The position numbers and the translations under genes were made by a program. Below the pieces are notes generated by a model that was given only the letters and a program-made list of their open reading frames with translations, was not told the origin of the DNA and did not search any database. This document shows, one piece after another, positions 42,901 to 50,283 of a stretch of 50,283 nucleotides of DNA. The stretch lies in contig JAEUVO010000056.1 in NCBI GenBank assembly GCA_016786885.1, positions 1-50,283 on the forward strand. Direction: 5' to 3'. The stretch comes from Chitinophagaceae bacterium. Lineage in GTDB: Bacteria; Bacteroidota; Bacteroidia; Chitinophagales; Chitinophagaceae. The stretch's first letter is position 1; every line of letters begins with the position of its first letter.

Positions 42901-45864
42901 TTTTCTTTCCTTTTCCTTGCGCCGAGTGATATCCATCATGCTACCCGTCATCCTGATTGGTTTGCCTTCCTTATTACGTACAATGTAACACCTGTCAAAA
43001 AGATAAATATACTCTCCCCTGGCGTCAAGAAACCTGTACTCTGAAATAAAGACATTTGTATCAGATGTTAATGATGCCTCCTGCCTGTTAACTATTACAT
43101 CTCTGTCATCAGGATGGATTTTTTGCCTCCAAACCTGTTCGGTAGGAACCGGGTCACTTGCTTTTAAGCCATAAAGTTTCTGATGTGTTTCATTAGCCCA
43201 AAGTTCCCCTGTTTCCATATTCCACTCCCATACAGCATCATTGGTAGTCCGGGAGATCATTTCAAACCTGTTGTTCGAACTCCTTATTTCTTCCTCCGCC
43301 TTTTTTCGTTCTGTAATATCCCGGATAATCATACTTGTTCGCTCACTTCCATAAGCATCAATGAAAACTGCCGAACTAACTTCACCAGGAAACTTTGAAC
43401 CATTCTTGCGAATAAATACCAGTTCTCCGCTTGCCTTACCCTTCAGGCGTCTTTCCTCCACCAATTTCTCGGTCCTTGAGTCAGAAAGATCTACTAATCC
43501 CTTTCTTCCTGCATTTATAATCTCATACTCAGTCATTCCAAACATGGCACAGGCAGCAGGATTCGCTGATAAAATTGATCCATCAGGAGAGGTAAGTAAA
43601 ATTCCATCAAGGCTATTCTCAAAAAAGGCCCTGTACTTTGTTTCGCTTTCTCTCAGCTCACTCTCTGCTTTTTTAATTTCAGTTACTAACCTGCCTTCAA
43701 TAATCAATAACCTGATGCTTCCATCTGCATTCGGAATAGGCTTAATAGAAAAATCTACCACCTCAATTTCTCTTCCCGGAAGTCCCATCGCAGCTTCGTA
43801 TCGTATAAACTCACCGTCTGCGGCTTTTTGTATTGCTTCTTTTAGCCTTTGTATCCTAACTTGCCTGTCCTCCTCATGTTGCCATAATTTTATATCCCAA
43901 AACAATTTTCCTCTCATCTCCTCCTCATTATATCCTGTTATATCAAGTGCTGTTTTATTCACTTCAAGGACCATCCCGGTATTTGCATCAAGCAGGCACA
44001 CCATCTGGAATTGCGTATTAAATATGGCTCTGAACCTGTTCTCACTCTCCGTCAATATTCTCTGTGCATTCATCCTTTCTGAGATATCCCTGGCTATCCC
44101 AATAAAATTTCCATTTGGAAGCATCTTTGAATTGATCTCCAGGTCAAAAATTGTCCCATCTTTTTTCTTTGCTTTACGATAACTCAGAATGCCCTGCCCG
44201 CTACGGAGTTCTTCAAATCTTATAGGTGGATCATTGGGGCCAATCACAAACACATCTGCAAGGGATAGTTTCAGAAATTCTTCTTTACTGTAATTAAGTA
44301 ATTTTATTCCGGCTTCGTTCACCTGAAGGAATCGTCCCTGTTGATCAGTTACAACGATACAATCGATAGCCTGCTCAATAAGAGTCCTGTACCTTTCCTC
44401 ACTTTCCTGCAATTCTTTTTCGACACTTTTCCGCTCTGTAATATCCTTAGTTGCAATATATGCCCCTGAAATTTCATCATAATCTCCTTTAACAGGTACA
44501 TAACTTACATATACCCAACGGGAACCGTTTTGCACAGAGAACTGTGTTTCATACTCAATTTTTTCTCCCTTGAATACCCTGTCATAATTACTTTTTATCT
44601 TCTCCACATTTTCCTTCGGAATGGCATTGAGTACATTCTCACCTGTACTTACTTTTTTGCCCCAAGCTTCGGCCAGGTTGTTTTCCGCCAACTTACTGAT
44701 CAGAATTATGTTGTATTCTCGATCAATCACATAAAATTCACTTGATGCACTATCAAGCACCTGTCTCAGTTTAGTTTCACTTTTCTTAATATCGTCTGTT
44801 TTTTCTTTTACTTTTTCAGCCAACTCCTTATTGAACTCATGCATTAGTTTTTCGGCTAGTTTCCGCTGAGTTATATACCGAATCACTGAGACAAAGCCAG
44901 TTATAATTCCATTTTCATCTTTCAGCGGAGTGGATGACACCAGACAATAAATACTTCTCCCGTCTTTGGTATAGTCTTTTGATTCAAATTCAGCATATCC
45001 TTTTAAGGATATTTCCTTCAATATCCAGTCATCACCGCCCTTCAATGCTTCACTCTTTGTAACCTCTGCAATATTTTTTCCAAGTACTTCTTCAGTTGCG
45101 TATCCGTAAATAAGCTCAGCTCCTTTGTTCCAGCTTATCACATTCAGTGATGCATCAATAGAAACAATAGCATCACTTGTTTTCTCCGATAAACCAGCCA
45201 TGTATGCAATTCTTGACTCATATACCTCTCTTTGCTTCAGTTCCCGCTTAATTTGTAAGAAAAGTAAAGATGCTATGACAATAAAACCCAGTGCCGCCCC
45301 AATAAAAAGTTTCGCAGTAGTAGTAGCAGCCACCTCACGATTCTTATTGGACTCTTCAAGTATCTTTCTGTCCTGTGTCTCAATTGCCCAAACTATCTGG
45401 CGAATACTATCCATTATATCTTTACCTCTTCCGGTTCTTACCATTCGTAGTGCAGAATCATTTACATTTTTCACCATCGTTTTTTCTGCATACTCTGCTA
45501 CTGCAATTTTCCTGTTTACAAGGTTGATCAATTGCCTGAAAGTGTCGCTTCGGTTAGGGTATTCCTGGTGCATATGCAAAACCTCCAAAGAGTCTGTATT
45601 CAATCTCTTTACGGCAGCATAATAAGGAATAAGAAAATCCCTGTTGCCAGAAATCAGGTATCCACGGCTGGATGTTTCAATGTCCTGCATATCATCCATC
45701 AGGTTTTCAAGCGACCTTAGAGACCTGAGAGTAGTATTTACTTTAACTGTTTCTTTTCGGGCTTTATTCATATTAATATATGAATACCAGGCAAAAAAAG
45801 AAACCAGTGTAAATGAGATGATTACACCAACTGTGATTTTCCGGCGGGAATAAAAACGATTCAT
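39964..45864 (-). CDS. Giant CHASE3 multi-PAS sensor histidine kinase
   Basis: A 1966-residue kinase. Two membrane helices (about 9-29 and 186-206) bracket a CHASE3 sensor domain with MQDIETSSRGYLISGNRDFL. I count about twelve PAS/PAC units between residues 220 and 1750, each ending in a typical DITERKKAE-like helix (ITQRKLAEK, DITERKSVE, DISERMNAQ, DITERKKAEEE, DITRRKEKE, DITEQKRAEEE, DITERRKAEAE, DMTDRIKAEEE). The transmitter has HisKA_3 with ERTSIAREIHDELG (His1775) and HATPase_c with QESLTNVARHSRA and DDGKGFDINKVADKRTLGIL then GMKER. The receiver domain of a hybrid kinase is absent. The 18-base spacing to a LuxR regulator indicates a pair. The number of PAS modules is unusually high. Confidence 0.92.
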   Translation of the reverse strand: MNRFYSRRKITVGVIISFTLVSFFAWYSYINMNKARKETVKVNTTLRSLRSLENLMDDMQDIETSSRGYLISGNRDFLIPYYAAVKRLNTDSLEVLHMHQEYPNRSDTFRQLINLVNRKIAVAEYAEKTMVKNVNDSALRMVRTGRGKDIMDSIRQIVWAIETQDRKILEESNKNREVAATTTAKLFIGAALGFIVIASLLFLQIKRELKQREVYESRIAYMAGLSEKTSDAIVSIDASLNVISWNKGAELIYGYATEEVLGKNIAEVTKSEALKGGDDWILKEISLKGYAEFESKDYTKDGRSIYCLVSSTPLKDENGIITGFVSVIRYITQRKLAEKLMHEFNKELAEKVKEKTDDIKKSETKLRQVLDSASSEFYVIDREYNIILISKLAENNLAEAWGKKVSTGENVLNAIPKENVEKIKSNYDRVFKGEKIEYETQFSVQNGSRWVYVSYVPVKGDYDEISGAYIATKDITERKSVEKELQESEERYRTLIEQAIDCIVVTDQQGRFLQVNEAGIKLLNYSKEEFLKLSLADVFVIGPNDPPIRFEELRSGQGILSYRKAKKKDGTIFDLEINSKMLPNGNFIGIARDISERMNAQRILTESENRFRAIFNTQFQMVCLLDANTGMVLEVNKTALDITGYNEEEMRGKLFWDIKLWQHEEDRQVRIQRLKEAIQKAADGEFIRYEAAMGLPGREIEVVDFSIKPIPNADGSIRLLIIEGRLVTEIKKAESELRESETKYRAFFENSLDGILLTSPDGSILSANPAACAMFGMTEYEIINAGRKGLVDLSDSRTEKLVEERRLKGKASGELVFIRKNGSKFPGEVSSAVFIDAYGSERTSMIIRDITERKKAEEEIRSSNNRFEMISRTTNDAVWEWNMETGELWANETHQKLYGLKASDPVPTEQVWRQKIHPDDRDVIVNRQEASLTSDTNVFISEYRFLDARGEYIYLFDRCYIVRNKEGKPIRMTGSMMDITRRKEKERKLAEKEQQLRIFIENSPAALAMLDKDLKYIIASKRWLIDYRLGDIDLTGKSHYEVFPNLPQRWKDIHQRCLAGAMEKSDEDLFLREDGSIDWVRWEIHPWYKDTGEVGGVFFLTEVITDRKKAAEELLRSQKQFQSLVENISGVYWVNDLDARKVLYISPSYETIWGRSTEKHYNDPSDFINSIHPDDKAALFDAYNNIVQTKGGNFFYRIIRPDGEVRWIVAKVNVIKGAENHHIEYGYAEDITEQKRAEEELIKSNDRFNIVSQATSDIVWDWDLAEDSLWWNNNYYENLGYIRRNEIVHIDEWYGRIHPDEVERVKKKVNKVFASKSSVWRDEYRYQKSDGSYLHFLDRGFIIRDENGKAVRMIGSMVDMTPIYTVQRKIAESEIRLRTIMDTDPECIKLMDEEARLLDINKAGLQMIEVDRPEEAIGHSLLPVVAEGQRKKAEKLLKDAFKGKSGRLEFEMITTKNTHRWCEIYIVPFKNTEGIIVSALGVTRDITERRKAEAELIKSKETRELIMNSALDGIITINKDQRILSWNPQAKGIFGWSEQEVIGKKLAEVVIPERFRGIHNNGFARYVETGDSPVLNRLLEVTGLHSSGREFNIELIIREIKSEDGNFLCTFVRDITERKKAELALKLSEEKYRTLIEQAADAIALYDAKGKVLEANTSASKLLGYTKKELSVMSLTDILLDEEIKENPIQYDVLSAGHSTVKLRRMKRKDGSTVVTEVRSQQLPDGRFLSVVRDMTDRIKAEEELKASYKAVRKLTAHLQNIREEERTSIAREIHDELGQQLTVLKMDVSWLNKKFHGADEKANQRLKELLSMIDETVKSVRRISSQLRPSLLDDLGLTAAMEWQLSEFEKRSGIKTKLITPEEEVNLSDAVKTALFRIFQESLTNVARHSRAKKVTVVLRRGDHTFILSITDDGKGFDINKVADKRTLGILGMKERSSMIGGTYEINSTPGGGTSVIISVPVKGF

Positions 45865-45915
45865 AAGAATCGGCTTTGAAGTATGACTTGTTTTGAGAAC
45901 TTTATCGCTATTGGC

Positions 45916-46551
45916 CTAAAGTCCATGAGCATTTATAAAGTTAACAAGTGCTGCGGTATTTTTCAGACTTAACTTTTTAAGGATATTATACCGGTGAACT
46001 TCTACGGTCTTTAAAGATATATCAAGGCGAATGGCTATTTCTTTTGACGATAGTCCTTCTTTAATAAGTTGAACAATATCAATTTCTCTCCGGGAAAGAA
46101 CATTCATATCTGGCGCCCCTCCTTCATCCTCCAATTCTTGCTGAGCAAGGATGTTCTTTACTTCATCACATATATATTTCTTTCCATTATGCACTTCTAT
46201 GATAGCAGCCAACAGCTCATCTTTTGAAGAGTTCTTTGTAACATACCCCATGGCCCCTATTTGTAGCATACGGCGGGCATATGCAGGCATAGAATGCATG
46301 GATATGCCTATTATCTTGGAACCTGGTGAGTACTTCCGAACAAGTTTTGTAGCTTCAAATCCATTTACAGGAGACATATTAATGTCCATCAGCACAATCT
46401 CAGGTTTTTTATCTCTTGCAATTTCAACTGCCTCATCCGCATTGCTTGTTTCGCCAATTACCTGGAAACGGACATCACTATTAAGAATAAATGACCAAGA
46501 ATCCCTGATCAGCTTATGGTCATCAACTAGAAGGATGGTGATTTTCCCCAT
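45916..46551 (-). CDS. LuxR/NarL-family response regulator
   Basis: A 211-residue regulator with the start at 46551 (MGKITILLVDDHKLIRDSWS); an in-frame ATG at 46596 would add 15 residues that do not look like part of the receiver. Phospho-acceptor Asp56 is in IVLMDINMSPVNG, and the GYVTKNSSKDEL segment holds the lysine. The HTH (about 145-208) has VLSRREIDIVQLIKEGLSSK, EIAIRLDISLKTVEVHRYNI. It lies 51 bases upstream of the giant kinase, heading a five-gene co-oriented cluster. The region upstream of it holds an ACCAATG/CATTGGT hairpin (46611-46638) and two shared motifs. Confidence 0.9.
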   Translation of the reverse strand: MGKITILLVDDHKLIRDSWSFILNSDVRFQVIGETSNADEAVEIARDKKPEIVLMDINMSPVNGFEATKLVRKYSPGSKIIGISMHSMPAYARRMLQIGAMGYVTKNSSKDELLAAIIEVHNGKKYICDEVKNILAQQELEDEGGAPDMNVLSRREIDIVQLIKEGLSSKEIAIRLDISLKTVEVHRYNILKKLSLKNTAALVNFINAHGL

Positions 46552-46678
46552 ACGGATAGTGGTTTGCTTTGAGTAGATAAGGTCTTTTACATACATAAAT
46601 TAAGTAAAAAACCAATGCAATGTGCATAAAACATTGGTCCTTAGTAAATAAATGGACAGAAAAAATACGGTTTTAAGT

Positions 46679-46691
46679 AAATCCACTTAGT
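46679..46691 (-). promoter_or_regulatory. ACTAAGTGGATTT element, third copy of a shared motif
   Basis: On the minus strand this reads ACTAAGTGGATTT, matching ACTAAGTRGATWT in the inverted repeat at 36536-36575. It is 128 bases upstream of the regulator start, with a weak TAAGT/ACTTA symmetry (46674-46689). The match to a site about 10 kb away, at the far end of the two-component cluster, is the reason for listing it. Confidence 0.45.
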
Positions 46692-46696
46692 ATCTG

Positions 46697-46712
46697 ATTG
46701 TAGAACTACGAT
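46697..46712. promoter_or_regulatory. ATTGTAG/CTACGAT palindrome
   Basis: ATTGTAG, AA, CTACGAT is an inverted repeat with one mismatch and a 2-base spacer, 145 bases upstream of the regulator start. It shares its half-site with 39274-39295. A candidate operator in the upstream region of the two-component cluster. Confidence 0.4.
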
Positions 46713-46760
46713 ACAGTAGAGAAGATTCCTATATGACGTTACATATAAACAATGTTGTGG

Positions 46761-47921
46761 CTAAGCTAATGTCCTGGCAAGTCCAAGCTCCAATCCCCGC
46801 AGCTCAGCCAACCCTCGCAATCTGCCAATTGCCGAATAACCCGGATAGGTTGTTTTCTTAAGGTCGTCAAGCATCTGGTGTCCGTGGTCAGGTCTCATAG
46901 GTATAGATACATTTCTTCGTTTCATTATCAATACAATTTCTTTTACAATCTCATACATATCTGTATCTCCTGCAAGGTGATCTGCTTCAAAGAAATTACC
47001 TTCCGCATCCCTTTTTGTATTCCTGAGATGGAGAAAATGAATACGATCTCCAAATCTCTTCAGCATTCTTACAAGATCATTATCCGGCCTTACACCAAAA
47101 GAACCAGTACAAAAACATAATCCATTAGCCGGTGATGGTGCCGCACTGAGTAAATCAGCAGCATCCTGCTCTGTACTTACAATCCTTGGCAATCCAAGTA
47201 CAGGATATGGTGGGTCATCAGGATGTATGGCCATTTTCAGCTCACATTCTTCAGCCACAGGCACCACTTCTTGCAAGAAATAAAAAAGATGCTCCTTCAG
47301 CTTAACCGCATCAATTCCCTCATAGGTTTTTAATGCAGAAAGAATCTGTTCCTCCGTAAATCTTTCTTCACTTCCCGGCAGACCAAGCAACGCATTGCGG
47401 TACAAAATCTCCTCCTCTTCATCGGTCATCCTGTCAAACCTTAATTTTGCTTTTTTTATTTCCTCCTGTGTATAATCGTTTTCGGCGGCAGGTCTTTTTA
47501 GCAAGAATAAATCAAATGCTATGAATGCAGAACGTTCAAAATACAATGCCTTGCTGCCATCTGGCATAGCGTAGGATACATCTGTCCGCATCCAGTCCAG
47601 TATAGGCATGAAATTATAGGTCACTACTTTCAACCCGCATTGTGCTGCATTACGGAGGCTTGTCTTGTAATTCTCAATATGCATCAGGTAATTACCGCTC
47701 TGCTTTTTTATATTCTCACTTACCGGCAGGCTTTCAATGACCGTCCATGTCATACCAGCATCTTCGATGAGCTGTTTTCTTTTATTGATCTCCTCTTTAG
47801 TCCATACTTCACCCACAGGAATATGATGTAAAGCTGTGACCACCCCTTCACAACCCGCCTGCCTGATATCTGATAAACTCACCGGGTCATTGGGCCCGAA
47901 CCAACGCATAGTTTGCTCCAT
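46761..47921 (-). CDS. uxuA: Mannonate dehydratase
   Basis: A 386-residue enzyme converting D-mannonate to 2-keto-3-deoxygluconate in hexuronate (glucuronate) catabolism. Motifs: [82 protein letters not shown], and [12 protein letters not shown], covering the metal-binding His, Cys and Asp residues of UxuA. Length is close to the 390-400 typical of the family. I chose the ATG at 47921 ([10 protein letters not shown]); 47927 and 47906 are alternatives in frame. It is the last gene of the xylA-symporter-uxuA run. Confidence 0.93.
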   Translation of the reverse strand: MEQTMRWFGPNDPVSLSDIRQAGCEGVVTALHHIPVGEVWTKEEINKRKQLIEDAGMTWTVIESLPVSENIKKQSGNYLMHIENYKTSLRNAAQCGLKVVTYNFMPILDWMRTDVSYAMPDGSKALYFERSAFIAFDLFLLKRPAAENDYTQEEIKKAKLRFDRMTDEEEEILYRNALLGLPGSEERFTEEQILSALKTYEGIDAVKLKEHLFYFLQEVVPVAEECELKMAIHPDDPPYPVLGLPRIVSTEQDAADLLSAAPSPANGLCFCTGSFGVRPDNDLVRMLKRFGDRIHFLHLRNTKRDAEGNFFEADHLAGDTDMYEIVKEIVLIMKRRNVSIPMRPDHGHQMLDDLKKTTYPGYSAIGRLRGLAELRGLELGLARTLA

Positions 47922-47966
47922 TAACATACTATAACTCTCTTTTAGATTTCTGAACGTCTATAAATA

Positions 47967-49610
47967 TTACTTTGCTACTCCCAATGGAGAGAAATAAACG
48001 AATACTGATACAATTATAGCTAAGACAATAAGTGACAGGATCACATCCCATTTATTCCAGCTGGCACGACTCGCAGCCCTATCTTCTGAAACAGTTGTGG
48101 CAAATGTCAATCCTTTGATATGATCTTCATCAGGTTTTGGGCTGAAAAGGCTTACAACTATCATCACTACTACAGAGAACAAGAATAAGTAAATACAGAA
48201 ATAAAGGAAATTGATCGTAGCAAAATCATAAAGCAAACCGCTAAGATCTTTTTGAAATAACTCAAGTGTTAGCTTTATCAGACCTATGATAAAACCAACC
48301 ACCATCGCCGTGTAAGCTCCCTTCGCATTAAGACGTTTAAAGAAAACACCCAATAAAAAAACAGCTGCGATGGGAGGTGCAAGATATGATTGAACGCTTT
48401 GCAAATAAGTATATAAAGTACTTGAGATCCTTCCCATCATAGGTATCCAGATCATACCTAATATTACTACGACACCGGTAGCGATACGTCCGACCTTTAC
48501 CAACTCCTTTTCTCCTGCTTCCGGTTTCATCTTCTGATATATATCCATGGTGAATAAAGTAGAGCAAGCATTGTATACAGAAGCCAGTGACGCCATTAAT
48601 GCAGCCAATAAACCTCCTGCCAGCAACCCACGTAAGCCCATTGGCATTATTTGCTCTACCATTGCCGGGAAAGCTGCATTAAAATCAGTATGGCCATCCT
48701 TAACAGGTAATATCAACTCTCCTTTTGCATGCAAAACATAGGCTATCAGACCGGGGATAAGAAAAATAAAAAACGGAAGTAGTTTCAGATATGCAGCGAA
48801 GATCGTTCCCCGTCTTGCCTCTCTTTCATTTCTACCGGCCAGGCATCGTTGTACAATATGCTGATCTGTGCACCAATACCAGATACCTACAATTGGAGAT
48901 GCAAATAAAATCCCCAGCCACGGAAATTCAGGATCACTGAGCGGACGGAACATATTCAGCTTTTCGGGCGGTACAGAACTCATCAGCGCATTCCATCCAC
49001 CCACTTTGTCAAGACCAACAAATAATAAGACTGCAGAGCCTATCAGCAAAACAAAAGCCTGTATTGCTTCGGTGTACATTACTGCATGGAGGCCACCAAA
49101 AATTGTATATACACCTGTTACTACTACCAAAATAATAGCACCCGTCCAAAACTCCACTCCAAGAATCTGGTTAAATACCAGCGCACCTGCGAATATGGTA
49201 ACTGATGCTTTGGCTATTACATAGCTCAATAATTGAATAATAGATAACAATCTTCTTGCTTTTGCATTGAATCTTCTTTCAAGAAACTCAGGCATGGTAT
49301 ATACCATACTACGCATATAAAATGGAACGAACACCCAACCCAATATCAATACTATCCAGGAGTGCAGTTCGTAATGTCCCAGCACTGTTCCTGAAGCACC
49401 GGCCGATCCTGCCAAACCAACAATATGTTCTGATCCCACATTAGAGGCAAGTATCGAAGCTCCTATCACCCACCAGCCAAGGTTTCTATTGGCCAGGAAA
49501 TAATCTGTCGGAGAATTTTTACTCTTCCTGATAGACCAGACAGAAATACCAGCGATTATCAGCATATATATTATAAGGAATATCCAGTCAAGTGTTCCAA
49601 GAAAATTCAT
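47967..49610 (-). CDS. SLC5/SSS-family sodium:sugar symporter
   Basis: A 547-residue membrane protein with about 14 hydrophobic helices. SSS family features include the N-terminal LDWIFLIIYMLIIAGISVW, the SPTDYFLANRNLGWWVIGAS segment, SNVGSEHIVGLAGSAGASG and LRGLLAGGLLAALMASLASV then YNACSTLFTMDIY. The motif SEHIVGLAGSAGASG resembles SGLT-type sugar transporters. It is placed between xylA and uxuA with spacers of 40 and 45 bases, so it probably imports a pentose or uronate released from plant glycans. The substrate is inferred from context. Confidence 0.9.
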   Translation of the reverse strand: MNFLGTLDWIFLIIYMLIIAGISVWSIRKSKNSPTDYFLANRNLGWWVIGASILASNVGSEHIVGLAGSAGASGTVLGHYELHSWIVLILGWVFVPFYMRSMVYTMPEFLERRFNAKARRLLSIIQLLSYVIAKASVTIFAGALVFNQILGVEFWTGAIILVVVTGVYTIFGGLHAVMYTEAIQAFVLLIGSAVLLFVGLDKVGGWNALMSSVPPEKLNMFRPLSDPEFPWLGILFASPIVGIWYWCTDQHIVQRCLAGRNEREARRGTIFAAYLKLLPFFIFLIPGLIAYVLHAKGELILPVKDGHTDFNAAFPAMVEQIMPMGLRGLLAGGLLAALMASLASVYNACSTLFTMDIYQKMKPEAGEKELVKVGRIATGVVVILGMIWIPMMGRISSTLYTYLQSVQSYLAPPIAAVFLLGVFFKRLNAKGAYTAMVVGFIIGLIKLTLELFQKDLSGLLYDFATINFLYFCIYLFLFSVVVMIVVSLFSPKPDEDHIKGLTFATTVSEDRAASRASWNKWDVILSLIVLAIIVSVFVYFSPLGVAK

Positions 49611-49650
49611 GAGTGTAGTTTTTGTTTGTTAGTGATGAGTTTAGTCAGTA

Positions 49651-50283
49651 TTATATGAAGCGGTTAATTAGATTCTCAAAGTACTCTTGTCTGCCGCTTC
49701 TTACAGCCGGTTCTCCGTTCTCAATAGCATAACTTCCCAGATCCTCCAGTGAAAGCTTTCCTGATTCATAGTCCTTTCCTTTACCACTATCAAATGAAGC
49801 ATATCGTTCTGCCCTGATCTTTTTATAATCTGATTGCTGCAATATCTTATCGGCTGTTATCAATGCCCTGGCAAAAGTATCCATACCCCCTATGTGTGCA
49901 TAGAACAGGTCTTCCGGGTCTGTTGAGTTGCGGCGAATCTTTGCATCAAAGTTTATTCCACCACCTTTAAATCCACCTGCCTCCAGTATCACCAGCATAG
50001 CCTCGGTTAATTCATTCAGGTCGTTAGGGAATTGATCTGTATCCCATCCATTCTGATAATCTCCGCGATTAGCATCAATACTTCCAAGCAAACCAGCATC
50101 TGCTGCTACCTGTAATTCATGAGTAAATGTATGTCCCGCTAAAGTGGCATGATTAACTTCGATATTCAAACTGAAATCGCTTAACAGGTCATACTGCCTT
50201 AAAAAGCCGATCACAGTTTCACTGTCGTAATCATACTGATGTTTTGATGGCTCACAAGGCTTGGGTTCTATAAAAAATTTCCC
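49651..50283 (-). CDS. xylA: Xylose isomerase, C-terminal part (5' end cut by window edge)
   Basis: 211 codons are visible; the reading frame runs unbroken to the window end ([20 protein letters not shown] precedes [13 protein letters not shown]), so the gene starts outside. Xylose isomerase motifs are [41 protein letters not shown] with metal ligands, [20 protein letters not shown] and [15 protein letters not shown]. It interconverts xylose and xylulose. The tail [19 protein letters not shown] is the usual end. It is the first recognisable gene of a minus-strand operon with an SSS symporter and uxuA. Confidence 0.95.
   Translation of the reverse strand, partial: GKFFIEPKPCEPSKHQYDYDSETVIGFLRQYDLLSDFSLNIEVNHATLAGHTFTHELQVAADAGLLGSIDANRGDYQNGWDTDQFPNDLNELTEAMLVILEAGGFKGGGINFDAKIRRNSTDPEDLFYAHIGGMDTFARALITADKILQQSDYKKIRAERYASFDSGKGKDYESGKLSLEDLGSYAIENGEPAVRSGRQEYFENLINRFI

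Noticed and set aside
43361..44182. 273-codon plus-strand ORF antisense to the giant kinase
   Set aside because: Serine- and phenylalanine-rich translation typical of the reverse strand of a repetitive PAS gene; no start context.

Overview
The window comes from a Bacteroidota chromosome, most likely Chitinophagaceae. This rests on gene content and signals: type IX secretion (T9SS) sorting tails, a TonB-receptor-like barrel, DUF2490 and DUF6526 proteins, YtxJ, a prokaryotic HU-CCDC81 protein, exact TAnnTTTG (Bacteroidota -7) promoter boxes, and dispersed ATTCACT-type and CCTGCCGGTAGG-type repeats. No rRNA, tRNA, CRISPR, transposase or prophage module was recognised.

Layout. 1-7.4 kb: a glutamine cyclotransferase-like lipoprotein, a zinc-ribbon methyltransferase, and a minus-strand run of a giant TPR protein, an outer-membrane barrel and an HU-like membrane protein. 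7.6-16.4 kb: a membrane protein, YbgC-type thioesterase, site-2 protease, DacB, CinA, a 2-oxoacid dehydrogenase E2, a DUF2490 barrel, a histidine phosphatase lipoprotein and an unknown protein. 16.4-24.8 kb: S9 peptidase, methyltransferase plus DMT exporter (overlapping), polyprenol-phosphate mannosyltransferase, DEDDh exonuclease, a 41-residue lipoprotein with YtxJ, and a membrane class III cyclase.

24.87-32.17 kb: a complete histidine operon in the order hisG-D-C-B-H-A-F-[58-aa membrane ORF]-IE, nearly every junction overlapping. It is preceded by an 18-codon leader peptide with four His codons and a terminator/antiterminator pair, i.e. a ribosome-mediated attenuator.

32.2-36.2 kb: three surface genes (T9SS cargo, beta-helix/fibre-like protein, small barrel). 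36.6-46.6 kb: a co-oriented two-component cluster of response regulator, 1966-residue CHASE3 kinase with about twelve PAS domains, LuxR regulator, receiver-only regulator and a cytoplasmic 4-PAS kinase. Its ends carry three copies of ACTAAGTRGATWT, and two ATTGTAG/CTACRAT palindromes lie upstream of regulator genes. 46.8-50.28 kb: a sugar operon transcribed xylA (cut by the window end), SSS symporter, uxuA.

Strongest candidates for something not yet described: the small membrane protein embedded between hisF and hisIE; the possibly leaderless his leader peptide with its attenuator; short dispersed repeats turned into the linkers of the E2 enzyme; and the repeated palindromes around the two-component cluster. 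All calls were made by reading the sequence, without database searches.
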